From Streptosporangiales bacterium (GTDB taxonomy: Bacteria > Actinomycetota > Actinomycetes > Streptosporangiales > WHST01), in assembly GCA_009379825.1 (NCBI GenBank), contig WHTA01000044.1:1-47265 (forward strand): a stretch of DNA of 47,265 nt. Reading direction: 5' to 3'. Shown here one piece after another: positions 1-9,126 of this stretch. Under the pieces are notes generated by a model. The model was not told the origin of the DNA. It did not search any database and saw only the letters and a list, made by a program, of their open reading frames with translations. The position numbers were made by a program, and so were the translations under genes. How positions within the stretch are numbered: position 1 is the stretch's first letter; each line of letters opens with the position of its first letter.

Positions 1-35
1 CACGTGATCGTCGACCACCACATACAGTGCTGTCA

Positions 36-82
36 GGAGGGTGTTCAGTTCTTTGGTCACACATCGATCTTGAACACCCTCC
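36..82. repeat. 12-bp perfect inverted repeat
   Basis: The arms GGAGGGTGTTCA (36-47) and TGAACACCCTCC (71-82) are exact reverse complements around a 23-base centre. No T-run follows, so a simple intrinsic terminator is unlikely. It could be the end of an insertion sequence lying left of the window, or an operator. The rest of 1-180 holds no gene that I recognise. Confidence 0.55.
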
Positions 83-180
83 GCCCCACGTCTCCGCAGC
101 CGCGCCGACCACACCCTTCAAGGAATCACTCATCTAGGATCGGCGGCGGACACAAGCGGGTGCGCCGGGAAGGGGACGCG

Positions 181-308
181 GTGTCCGAGAGCAACGGTGC
201 CACCATCATGGACTTCGCCGAGCTCGATCGGCGGGTCAAGGAACGGATGGCGGCGGTCGCCGCCGAGACGCGGCAGCAGCCGCTGCCCGGCCGGCTCGAC
301 CGCGACTA
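181..308 (+). pseudogene. Possible truncated 5' end of an unidentified gene
   Basis: A GTG at 181, preceded by a GAAGGGGA ribosome-binding site, opens a frame with protein-like composition for about 43 residues (it contains ELDRRVKERMAAVAAE, a helix-like run). At about 306 it runs into the 3' end of the oppositely oriented CopD-CtaG gene. Beyond that point the frame becomes Ser/Arg/Thr-rich and looks like antisense of that gene, although it stays open to 537. The simplest reading is the start of a gene whose remainder was lost at a rearrangement junction. A short genuine gene cannot be excluded. The family is not recognised. Confidence 0.3.
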
Positions 309-2315
309 CCCAAGCGTCTGGCCGTTCTCTCGCTCCTTGGCCAGTTGCTCCGCTTCCGCGCGGTCCAGGGCGCGGTCGATCGCTGCGGCACGGCGGCGGT
401 CTGCGCGCACCCACTGCACGAACAGCGCGCCTAGCACCACGAGAACCGGGATCTCGCCGAACGCCCAGCCGATGCCGCCGCCGAGCTGCTGGTCGGCCAC
501 CAGGTCCGGCAGCCAGTCGATCTGCAGCAGCCGGTAGTACTCGCCCGCGATCGGCCGGCCGAACGACATCAGCGCCACGGAGAAGAACGCGTGCCCGGCC
601 ATCACGGCGAGCAGCAGCACCATGCGCATCGGGTACGGCAGCCGCCGCGATCCGGGGTCGATGCCGACGAGTACCCAGAAGAAGAGTCCACCGGAGAGCA
701 GGAAGTGCACCTGCATGGCCAGGTGACCCCAGTGGTCACGCATCAGCAAGTCGAACAGGCCGGTGAAGTAGACGAGGTACAGGCTGACCACGAAGATCGC
801 GCTGGCCACCAACGGGTGGGTGAGGAACCGTACGACCTTGCTCTTCAACAGGTCGAGCAGCAGCTGGCGCAGTCCCGTACGGTCCCGGTGCGCCGGCAGC
901 GCACGCAATGCCAACGTGATCGGCCCGGCGAGCACCAGCAGGATCGGCACCAGCATGTTGAACGACATGTGCTGCACCATGTGCACGCTGAACAGCACCG
1001 CCGCGTACTTGCCGACCCCGGTGCAGGTCAGTACGACGATGACCAGCAGACCGGCGTACCAGGAGACCGTGCGCCCTACCGGCCAGGCGTCGCCGCGCGC
1101 GCGCAGCACGCGCAGGCCGGTCGCGTACAACGCACCCGCGACCAGCGCGAAGGTGAGCCAGTAGCCGTCCGGGTAGATCTCCGTGACCAACCGCCACGGC
1201 TGGAACGGCGGCGGAGGCGGGAACCCGTGGATCGACTCGGCCACGGAGATCGTGCCGGAGCCGTCGTCCGGCACCGGCGGCACCGACCGGGAGATGCCCA
1301 CCGCCAGGCCGACGGTGGCCCCCATCACCGCCAGCTCGACCGCGGCCAGCCGCACGAACGGCCGCCGCGACGTCGCCAGCCGTGGCAGCGTACGCGCGCG
1401 GTGCCACCAGCCGAGCGCGCCGAGCGCCACGAGCGCGACCGTCTTGCCGATGACGAGCACGCCGTACGAGCTGGCGATCTCCGCCGGCGTGCCGAGCCGC
1501 ACCCACGCGTTGGCGAGGCCGCTGAGCCCGACGGCGACGACGCACCACAGCGCGAGCGTGCTGAACCGTCCGGCCACGGTCGCCAGCGGCGCGTCGCCGC
1601 GCCGGGCGAGCAACGCGACGCCGGCGAGCCCACCGAGCCAGAGCGTCGCGGCGCTGATGTGAACCAGCAGGCTGGCCTGCGCCAGCATGTGGTCGGACGC
1701 GCCGGCGGAGTGCCCGGACAGGGCGGGCACGGTGGCTGCGGCGACGGCGGCGAGCGCCAGGCCGCCCGCACCTCGGGTCGTACGCGCCGACGAGACGGCG
1801 AGCACGACCACGCCGAGCAGCACCAGCTGCGCCAGCAACGCCCGCCCCTGCACGATCTCCACCACGAACGAAGACAGTCCCGCGTCGGCCACCGCCGCCG
1901 TGACGGGGATGCCGAGGAAGTCCGCGTAGGTGAGGACCAGCTCGGCCGCGGCGGTGACCAGGCCGACCCCGGCCGCGACGCCAGCCGTGCGGACGAGCCG
2001 CCGGCCGGCGACGGTCAGGCCACCCGTGGTCTGCTCGCCCGGCGGCAGCAGGAGCGCCGCGGTCAGCGTCAGGCCGGCCGCGAGGACGGTCGCCACGTCG
2101 GTCAGCAGCCGCGCCCCTGGCAGCGCCCACCCGACGAACGGGCCGGGGTCCGGCAGGCCGGGCGGCGCTTCCGTCGGCGTGCCACCGCCGACCCACAGCG
2201 CGAGCGCGAGCACGCCGCCACCGAGCAGGAGCACGCCGAGCGCGTACGACCACGGCCACCACTGGCCAGGACGGGTGGCGGGTGGGCTGGTCTGCTCGGT
2301 CACATCTTCAATCAT
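306..2315 (-). CDS. CopD / CtaG (caa3-type oxidase assembly) fusion membrane protein
   Basis: The 669-residue polytopic membrane protein joins two families. The N-terminal half, roughly residues 20-340, is CopD-like (copper import across the membrane). The C-terminal half, roughly 370-640, is CtaG_caa3-like and carries the histidine motif FSVHMVQHMSFN expected of copper delivery to cytochrome oxidase. This fusion is common in actinomycetes. I chose the ATG at 2315 over a TTG at 2342 because it overlaps the stop of the upstream copC gene by only 8 bases. Together with CopC it should move periplasmic copper inward and towards oxidase assembly. The last residues lie at the apparent junction near 306, so the extreme C-terminus may not be native. 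Confidence 0.88.
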   Translation of the reverse strand: MIEDVTEQTSPPATRPGQWWPWSYALGVLLLGGGVLALALWVGGGTPTEAPPGLPDPGPFVGWALPGARLLTDVATVLAAGLTLTAALLLPPGEQTTGGLTVAGRRLVRTAGVAAGVGLVTAAAELVLTYADFLGIPVTAAVADAGLSSFVVEIVQGRALLAQLVLLGVVVLAVSSARTTRGAGGLALAAVAAATVPALSGHSAGASDHMLAQASLLVHISAATLWLGGLAGVALLARRGDAPLATVAGRFSTLALWCVVAVGLSGLANAWVRLGTPAEIASSYGVLVIGKTVALVALGALGWWHRARTLPRLATSRRPFVRLAAVELAVMGATVGLAVGISRSVPPVPDDGSGTISVAESIHGFPPPPPFQPWRLVTEIYPDGYWLTFALVAGALYATGLRVLRARGDAWPVGRTVSWYAGLLVIVVLTCTGVGKYAAVLFSVHMVQHMSFNMLVPILLVLAGPITLALRALPAHRDRTGLRQLLLDLLKSKVVRFLTHPLVASAIFVVSLYLVYFTGLFDLLMRDHWGHLAMQVHFLLSGGLFFWVLVGIDPGSRRLPYPMRMVLLLAVMAGHAFFSVALMSFGRPIAGEYYRLLQIDWLPDLVADQQLGGGIGWAFGEIPVLVVLGALFVQWVRADRRRAAAIDRALDRAEAEQLAKERENGQTLG

Positions 2316-2883
2316 GTCGCCTGCGCCGCTCCCAGATGACAACGGCCACTCCTACCACCATCACCAGGGCGCCGAGCGCGATGTGCACTGCATGGCGTTC
2401 GAGGAACGAGCCTTCGTCCTGACTGCTGACCTTGCGTGCCGCGGTGGCCGTGGCCAAGCTCGGCGTGGCCGCCGGCGACGTCGCCGACTCGGTGGCCCGC
2501 ACCGCGTCGGCGGTTGCCAGGAACGAGAAGCTGCCGGACACCGGGTGCCCGTCTGTGGAGACCGCGCGCCACCCGACGCGGTAGCGCCCGGCAGACTCGA
2601 GCGGCGTGATCGGCTGCCTGATCACCTTCCCGTCGACCGCGGGGCCGCCGTCGTTGACCTTCTCGCCGTCCGGCCCGGTCACCGCGACCCGCGCGTACCG
2701 CGCCTGCATCTCCTCGTTGAAGGTCAGCGCCACCGCCTTCCGCGGCGCGCTCACCACCGCCCGGTCGTCGGGCGACGTCTTCACCAAGCTGGCGTGCGCC
2801 ACCGCCACCTGGGGGGCGGTCAACGCTGCCACCAGCAGCGCGGCCGCGCCGGCCGCTGCCGCACGCGCGGGCCATCTCGCCAT
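2308..2883 (-). CDS. copC: CopC-domain copper-binding protein
   Basis: This is a 191-residue secreted, tail-anchored CopC protein. A signal peptide ends AVA and leaves His30 as the first mature residue (HASLVKTSPDD), which is the expected amino-terminal copper ligand. The CopC beta-sandwich follows to about residue 125 (LTFNEEM, then WRAVSTDGHPVSGSFSF with a second ligand histidine). A Ser/Ala/Thr linker then leads to a C-terminal helix (HIALGALVMVVGVAVVIW) and an arginine-rich cytoplasmic end. An AGGAAGG site precedes the ATG. It overlaps the CopD-CtaG gene and probably hands copper to it. Confidence 0.9.
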   Translation of the reverse strand: MARWPARAAAAGAAALLVAALTAPQVAVAHASLVKTSPDDRAVVSAPRKAVALTFNEEMQARYARVAVTGPDGEKVNDGGPAVDGKVIRQPITPLESAGRYRVGWRAVSTDGHPVSGSFSFLATADAVRATESATSPAATPSLATATAARKVSSQDEGSFLERHAVHIALGALVMVVGVAVVIWERRRRHD

Positions 2884-2969
2884 CGTGGAACACCTTCCTC
2901 GGCCACGTCGGCCGTCCGTTGCTGACGCTGGGCGACACAGGTCGCGAGCCGCCGCCAGCAGCGGTCAGC

Positions 2970-3506
2970 TCACGACGACGACAGCGCGGGCGGAGCGCGT
3001 TCGGCCCGCGGCAGCGCGGCGTGACTGGCAGGCGTGGCGCGCTCGACGGCTACGGCCACCGGCCGCCAGTCGCCGGCCGGCACCAGGCCCGTCGCATCGA
3101 CCAGCACGAGGAGCGGTCGCATCAGCTGCTCGGCCGCCTCGGCCAGCCGCCAGAGCACGCGCTCGCCGTACGCGAGCACGATGGCGAGCAGGACGGCCGC
3201 GGCCAGGTGCGCGACCGCCATCGTCGATTCCGCGTAGCCGACCTCCGACCCGCGGCTCGTCGACTCGAACACCGGGTGCAACACCAGCTGCCCGGCCCCG
3301 AGCAGGACGAGCAACCGGCCGAAGGTCCAACGGCGACCGGACAGCGCGTAGCTCACCCCGGCGACGACGGCCCACGCCACCAGGAAACCGGCGACCGGCG
3401 GGACCGGACCGCCCGCACCGACGTGCAGCGCCAGGGAGCTCGTCACGCAGAAAGCGGCGACCGCGGAGGCGCGAAGCCCCCGCAACGGATGCGCCACCGG
3501 ATGCAT
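2970..3506 (-). CDS. Small membrane protein of the copper cluster
   Basis: This 178-residue protein has about four hydrophobic segments (near residues 12-30, 36-55, 62-80 and 95-115) and an Ala/Pro-rich hydrophilic tail. A histidine-bearing segment (GQLVLHPVFE) and [18 protein letters not shown] are the clearest features. It lies directly upstream of copC on the same strand with an 86-base gap, so it is probably co-transcribed with the copper genes. I do not recognise a named family with certainty, and a copper role rests on context only. Confidence 0.7.
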   Translation of the reverse strand: MHPVAHPLRGLRASAVAAFCVTSSLALHVGAGGPVPPVAGFLVAWAVVAGVSYALSGRRWTFGRLLVLLGAGQLVLHPVFESTSRGSEVGYAESTMAVAHLAAAVLLAIVLAYGERVLWRLAEAAEQLMRPLLVLVDATGLVPAGDWRPVAVAVERATPASHAALPRAERAPPALSSS

Positions 3507-3558
3507 TCAGCCAGGCTAGCCAACCGGCCGGCCTGCTCCTCACCTGCCTACGGCGGAC

Positions 3559-4260
3559 TCACCAGGAGACCGGCAGCGCACCGAGCGCGCGGCGGTGTCC
3601 CTGGGTGTGTTCCTTGCGGTCGCAGCGCAGGCCGGCGAGCACGATGTCGGCGAACGCCTCGCCGGTCCGCTCCGCGCCGAACCGCGCCTGCTGGCCGAGC
3701 CCACGGTACGTCCAGGTGACCATGCCGAGGATCCCGCGCGAGGTGAGCGCCGGTTCGGCGTCCGGACAGATCAGACCGGCCTTCTGTCCCGCGCTCACCT
3801 GGCGCCGCAGGAACCTGTCCTGTCGTTCGAGGGCGGCCGTCGCCCGCTCGAGGCGCTCACCGGTGAGGGCCGAGAGGTCCCGCAGCACTACCGCCGACTT
3901 CACCGGGTCGGCGTGGACGTGGGCGACGATGTCGCAGATGAAGCCGCGCAGCTTCGCCAGCGGGTCGAGCCGCGACGAGCGCAGCCGACGCAGAACCGAC
4001 TCCATGTTTTTCAGGCGCGAGTCCACGATCTCGTAGAGCAGGTCCTCTTTCGAGTCGATGTAATAGTAGATACTTCCCTTGAGGATGCCCAGCGACTCGG
4101 CGATATCCTGAACCGACGTCGCATGGTAACCCTTTTCGGCGAATATGTTTGCGGCGACGTCGACGAGCTCCTGTCTCCTGCGACCGGATCGCGACGCGTG
4201 CAGAGTGTCCTCGACGTCCATCGAAGCTACGGTTCGGGGCCGCTGTCTTACTTGCACCAT
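3559..4260 (-). CDS. TetR/AcrR-family transcriptional repressor
   Basis: This 233-residue regulator has a TetR DNA-binding domain at residues 30-76 (FAEKGYHATSVQDIAESLGI, then KGSIYYYIDSKEDLL) and an all-helical ligand domain after it, resembling the KstR2-like TetR_C group. A GAGGGA site lies five bases before the ATG at 4260; an internal ATG at 4221 is a second possibility. It diverges from the ABC exporter genes across a 224-base intergenic region and is likely to repress them, itself, or both. Its ligand is unknown. Confidence 0.85.
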   Translation of the reverse strand: MVQVRQRPRTVASMDVEDTLHASRSGRRRQELVDVAANIFAEKGYHATSVQDIAESLGILKGSIYYYIDSKEDLLYEIVDSRLKNMESVLRRLRSSRLDPLAKLRGFICDIVAHVHADPVKSAVVLRDLSALTGERLERATAALERQDRFLRRQVSAGQKAGLICPDAEPALTSRGILGMVTWTYRGLGQQARFGAERTGEAFADIVLAGLRCDRKEHTQGHRRALGALPVSW

Positions 4261-4419
4261 GAAATCCCTCAGCTACCTGCATAGTGCGCGGTTGCAATCG
4301 CGAGCATCGTACGTCAGGCAGCTGACCGGCGACACCCGAACGCACATAACGGACCTATAAGTTCATCCAAGGCTGGTTGCATCGGAAAATGTTGAACAAA
4401 CAACCGGACGTTAGAGCGC

Positions 4420-4433
4420 TGAAAACGCTTTCG
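4420..4433. promoter_or_regulatory. Palindromic operator-like site upstream of ABC exporter
   Basis: TGAAAACGCTTTCG is a near-palindrome of the GAAAnCGnTTTC type, which resembles LacI-family operators. It lies about 50 bases before the ATPase start, in an A/T-richer stretch that probably holds the divergent promoters. No LacI-type regulator is in the window, so the local TetR may instead use this or another site here. Confidence 0.3.
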
Positions 4434-4484
4434 ATATCTTGAGTAAACAGTCTCGGCGCGCCCCACGGGAGTATCGTCGACGAC

Positions 4485-5418
4485 ATGACCACAGCTATCT
4501 CGGTTGCCGGTCTGGTCAAGACCTTCGGCCGAGTGCGTGCACTCGACGGTCTCGACCTCACCGTCGAGAGCGGGGAGGTGCACGGCTTCCTCGGCCCCAA
4601 ACGGTTCCGGCAAGACGACGACGATAAGGATCTTGCTCGGCCTGCTCCGGGCGAACTCCGGCACTGCCACCCTGCTCGGCGGTGACCCCTGGCGCGACGC
4701 CACCTGCCTGCACCGGCGGCTGGCGTACGTGCCCGGCGACGTCACGTTGTGGCCGAACCTCTCCGGCGGCGAGGTGATCGACCTGCTCGACCGGATGCGC
4801 GGCGGGCTGAACGGCAAGCGCCGGGCGGACCTGCTGCAGCGGTTCGACCTCGACCCGCGGAAGAAGGGACGTACCTACTCCAAGGGCAACAAGCAGAAGG
4901 TCGGGCTGATCGCCGCGCTGGCGTCCGACGTCGAGCTGTTGCTCCTCGACGAGCCGACCTCAGGCCTCGACCCGCTGATGGAGGAGGTCTTCCAGCAGTG
5001 CATCGCCGAGGAGAAGGCGGCCGGCCGCACGGTGCTGTTGTCCAGCCACATCCTGGCGGAGGTCGAGGCGCTGTGCGACCGGGTGAGCATCATCAGGAGC
5101 GGCCGCACCGTGGAGAGCGGCACACTCACCGACCTGCGGCACCTGACCCGCACCGCCATATCCGCCGACCTGACCACGGCACCGAACGGGCTCAGCGCCC
5201 TGCCCGGCGTACACGACCTGCAGGTCGACGGCCACCGGGTCAAGTGCGACGTGGACACCGACCAGCTGGACGAGCTGCTCAGGCAGCTGACGGCGTCCGG
5301 AGTACGTAGCCTCACCAGCCAGCCACCGACGCTGGAGGAGCTCTTCCTCAGGCACTACCACGCCGCCGCCGCGCCAGCGAAGCGACCGGCTGGCAGGCGC
5401 GCGGCAGCGAGGCGATGA
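4485..5418 (+). pseudogene. ABC exporter ATPase, frameshifted in Walker A
   Basis: Read as one gene this encodes a 310-residue drug/lipid-exporter ATPase (DrrA/CcmA-like). It starts [20 protein letters not shown] and has Walker A, the signature ([11 protein letters not shown]), Walker B ([15 protein letters not shown]) and the switch His (LLSSHIL). The frame breaks at 4599-4601: the sequence reads CCCAAACGG where CCCAACGG would give GPNGSGKTT. One extra A in AAA restores the protein if removed. The break falls exactly in the nucleotide-binding loop, so a translated product would be dead. Either the gene is decaying or this is a sequencing error. It overlaps the permease start by ATGA. Confidence 0.85.
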
Positions 5419-7016
5419 CCGCGCTCACCGGCACCCGACACCTGGTCCGGCTCGCACTGCGCAGGGACCGCGTGCTGCTGCCGCTGTGGATCGTCGTGCT
5501 CGGGCTGCTCCCCGTGCTCTACGCGTCCGCGACACACGAGCTCTACCCGACGCACGCGGGCCTGCGGCAGTACTACCTGTCGATCGTGGAGAACCCGTCG
5601 CTGATGTCCAGCATCGGCCCCGCGTTCGGGTCCAGCCTCGGTGCGCTCACCGTCTGGCGGGCCGGCATCCTGTTCGTCTTCACCGGGGTGATCAGCCTGC
5701 TCACGGTGACCAGGCACACCCGCGCGGAAGAGGACGCGGGGCGACGCGAGCTGCTCGGCTCGACGGTCGCCGGCCGGCAGGCGCCGCTCACCGCCGCGCT
5801 GCTGGTGACGGGCGGCGGCAACCTCGTGCTCGGCGCGGTCATGGCGGCCACGCTGGTCGGCTACGGCCTGCCGGCCACCGGCAGCCTCGCCGTCGGCGCC
5901 GCGTTCGCCGCGAGCGGCTCGCTGTTCGCGGCGGTCGGCGCGGTGGCGGCCCAGCTGACCCAGGGTGCAGGAGCGGCGCGTGCATCGCCCTCGGCGTCCT
6001 CGGGGTGGCCTTCGTACTGCGCGCGGCCGGCGACGCCGGCGGCGAGGACGGCGACCTGGTGTGGCTGTCGTGGTTCTCCCCCATCGGCTGGGCACAGCGC
6101 GTGCGGCCGTACGCGGACGAGCAGTGGTGGGTGCTCGCGCCGCTGGTCGGCGGCGCAGCGCTGCTCACCGGGCTCGCCGGCGCGCTGCTCGCCCGGCGGG
6201 ACGCGGGCGCCGGCGTGCTGCCGCAGCGCCTGGGGCGGCCGACGGCGTCCCACGCGCTGCGCGGCCCGTTCGGGCTGGCCTGGCGGCTGCACCGTGGGCT
6301 ACTGCTCGGCTGGTCGGTCGGGTTCGCCGCCATCGGCTTGGTGATGGGCGGCGCGGTGCGCAGCGTCGACCAGCTCACCGAGGGCAGCGACCGGCTGGGC
6401 GCGATGATCCGCCAGCTCGGCGGCGCCGCAGAGCTGAAGGACACCTACGTGACGGTGAGCCTCGGCATGCTCGCCCTCGCCGCCGGCGCGTACGCGGTGC
6501 AGGCGACGCTACGCATGCGCGCCGAGGAGACCGGCCTGCGCGCCGAGCCGCTGTTGGGCACGGCGACCGGGCGGCTGCGCTGGATGGCCAGCCATCTGTT
6601 GTTCGTCGCGCTCGGCCCGGCGGTCGCGCTCGCGGTGCTCGGCGCGTCCACCGGCCTCGCGTCCAGCGCGGCCTCGGGCAACGAGGTCGCCGACCAGGTG
6701 ACCCGCGTGCTCGCCGCCGGCGTCGTCCAGGTGCCCGCGGTGGGTGCTCGCCGGGCTGACGGTGGCGATGTTCGGCCTGCTGCCACGTGCCGCCACCGCG
6801 GTCGCCTGGGGCATGTTCGCGGCGTGCGCGTTCCTCTCCTTCCTCGGGCCGCTGCTGCAGCTCGACGACTGGGTACTCGACCTGTCACCGTACGCGCACA
6901 TCCCCGACCTGCCAGGTGGTGACGTGACGGCTGGCCCGCTGGTCACCCTGCTCGGCATCGCGGCGGCGCTCACCGTGCTCGGCCTCGCCGGGTTCCGACG
7001 CCGCGACGTCGGCTGA
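5415..7016 (+). pseudogene. ABC exporter permease with two frameshifts
   Basis: The conceptual product is a 533-residue, roughly 12-helix permease of the actinobacterial antibiotic/polyketide exporter type, starting [19 protein letters not shown]. Two compensating breaks occur. One base is missing near 5980-5982, where GCGCGTGCATCG should probably contain GGC. One base is extra in GGG at 6742-6744, after which the frame resumes as LAGLTVAMFGLLPRAATA. Repairing both gives continuous protein with no stops. The gene overlaps the ATPase stop and would form a heterodimeric exporter with it. Clustering of three breaks in one operon argues for decay, but error cannot be ruled out. Confidence 0.82.
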
Positions 7017-7087
7017 CCGCGGCCGGGGAATTCTCCGGCGGGCACGGGTCGTTGGCACCGGTAGAAGCGATCTGAGGGTGAGGTTGG

Positions 7088-7989
7088 ATGAGCCCCGACG
7101 ACCTGTACGAGATCACCGACGATGCGGTGGCCGAAGGCGCGCCGGTCCTGATTCACGCGCTGACCGGTTTCATCGACGCAGGTGAGGCGGGCAGTGGCCT
7201 CGCCGAGCACCTGCTCAACACGCTGCCGCACCGCGTCGTCGCCAGGTTCGACATCGACGAGCTCTACGACTACCGCGCCCGCCGGCCGACGGTGGTGTTC
7301 GCCGAGGATCACTTCGAGCAGTACGTCGCACCCCAGCTGACGCTCTACGCGCTGCGCGACGACGCCGACGCCGAGTTCCTCCTGCTCACCGGGCCGGAGC
7401 CGGACAACAGGTGGGAGCGGTTCAGCGAGGCGCTGATCCGGCTGGTGCGGCACTTCGGCGTCCGGTTGACGGCCGGCGCGCACGGCGTGCCGTTGACCGT
7501 CCCCCACACCAGGCCGCTGGGCGTCACCTCGCACGCCACCAGGCCCGAGCTGGTCACCGGCAGCAACCCGTGGGAGGGCGAGATCCACATGCCCGCCGGC
7601 GCAGCGACGTTGCTCGAGCTGCGGCTCGGCGAGGCCGGCCACGACGCGATGGGCTTCGCCGTACACGTACCGCACTACCTCGCCGAGAACCGCTACCCGG
7701 ACGCGATCATCACGCTCCTGCAGTCGCTGTCCAGGGTCACCGGGCTGCTGCTGCCGCTCGGCAACCTGGAGGAGGAGGCGACGTACGTGCAGACGCTCGT
7801 AGAGAGCCAGGTCGCGTCGAACGAGGCCGTGCAGAACGTCGTGCACGAGCTGGAGGCGCAGTACGACGCGCAGACCGACGGGCCGGCGCGCAAGGAGCTG
7901 CCCACACTCTCCGACGACCTGCCGACCGGCGACGAGATCGCGGCGGAGGCGGAGCGCTTCCTCGCCGACCGGGAGACCGGCGAGGACGG

Positions 7990-7993
<4 letters not shown>
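7088..7993 (+). CDS. PAC2-family protein
   Basis: This 301-residue soluble protein of the PAC2 family has GFIDAGEAGSGLAEHLL near the start, then ARFDIDELYDYRARRPTV, a GAHGVPLTVPHTRPL segment and a NPWEGEIHMPAGAATLLELRL core, as in actinobacterial proteins related to archaeal and eukaryotic proteasome-assembly chaperones. The C-terminal 70 residues are acidic and helical. Its cellular role in actinomycetes is not established. It converges with the nitrilase gene, sharing four bases at the stops. Confidence 0.85.
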
Positions 7994-8829
<836 letters not shown>

Positions 8830-9040
8830 CGGCGCCCCTTCCCACGTTCCGCAGCAGCCAGTTTGTCCGGTAACAAAACGTCCCTGTTCCGTAAGGCCAC
8901 CGCCACTTATAGTGGCGCCCACTGTGCCTCACCGACAAGGGATTGAAGTGCATACGCAGGCAATATCCCGTCGCTGCTGTTCCCGCAGCAGCTCTGGTAC
9001 TGGCCCCGTTGTTGCCTTTCCTCCGTACGGCCGACCGCTA

Positions 9041-9103
9041 GGCCGACGCAAGTCCACCAACGATCTCGCGGAGTGGACGGTCGGCGGACGCAACTTGGGC
9101 GCC
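9041..9103 (+). pseudogene. Remnant of a sodium:solute symporter
   Basis: Inside the 297-base gap between the nitrilase and amidohydrolase genes, one frame reads RRKSTNDLAEWTVGGRNLG. This matches the segment after the first helices of SSS-family transporters (the ..S..D...GGR.LG pattern). No start or flanking membrane segments survive in frame, and the frame closes at 9130, just inside the next gene. I read it as the scrap of a lost transporter that once accompanied the neighbouring hydrolases. The rest of the gap shows no gene. Confidence 0.5.
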
Positions 9104-9126
9104 GACGTACGTGGCGAAGGAGGGGC

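Noticed and set aside
591-2339. Long plus-strand open frame opposite CopD-CtaG
   Set aside because: Its composition (Arg/Gln/His-rich) and lack of a ribosome-binding site mark it as a shadow of the membrane protein gene.
7022-7039. GCCGG...CCGGC palindrome as a terminator
   Set aside because: There is no T-run and the stem is short; in such GC-rich DNA this arises easily by chance.
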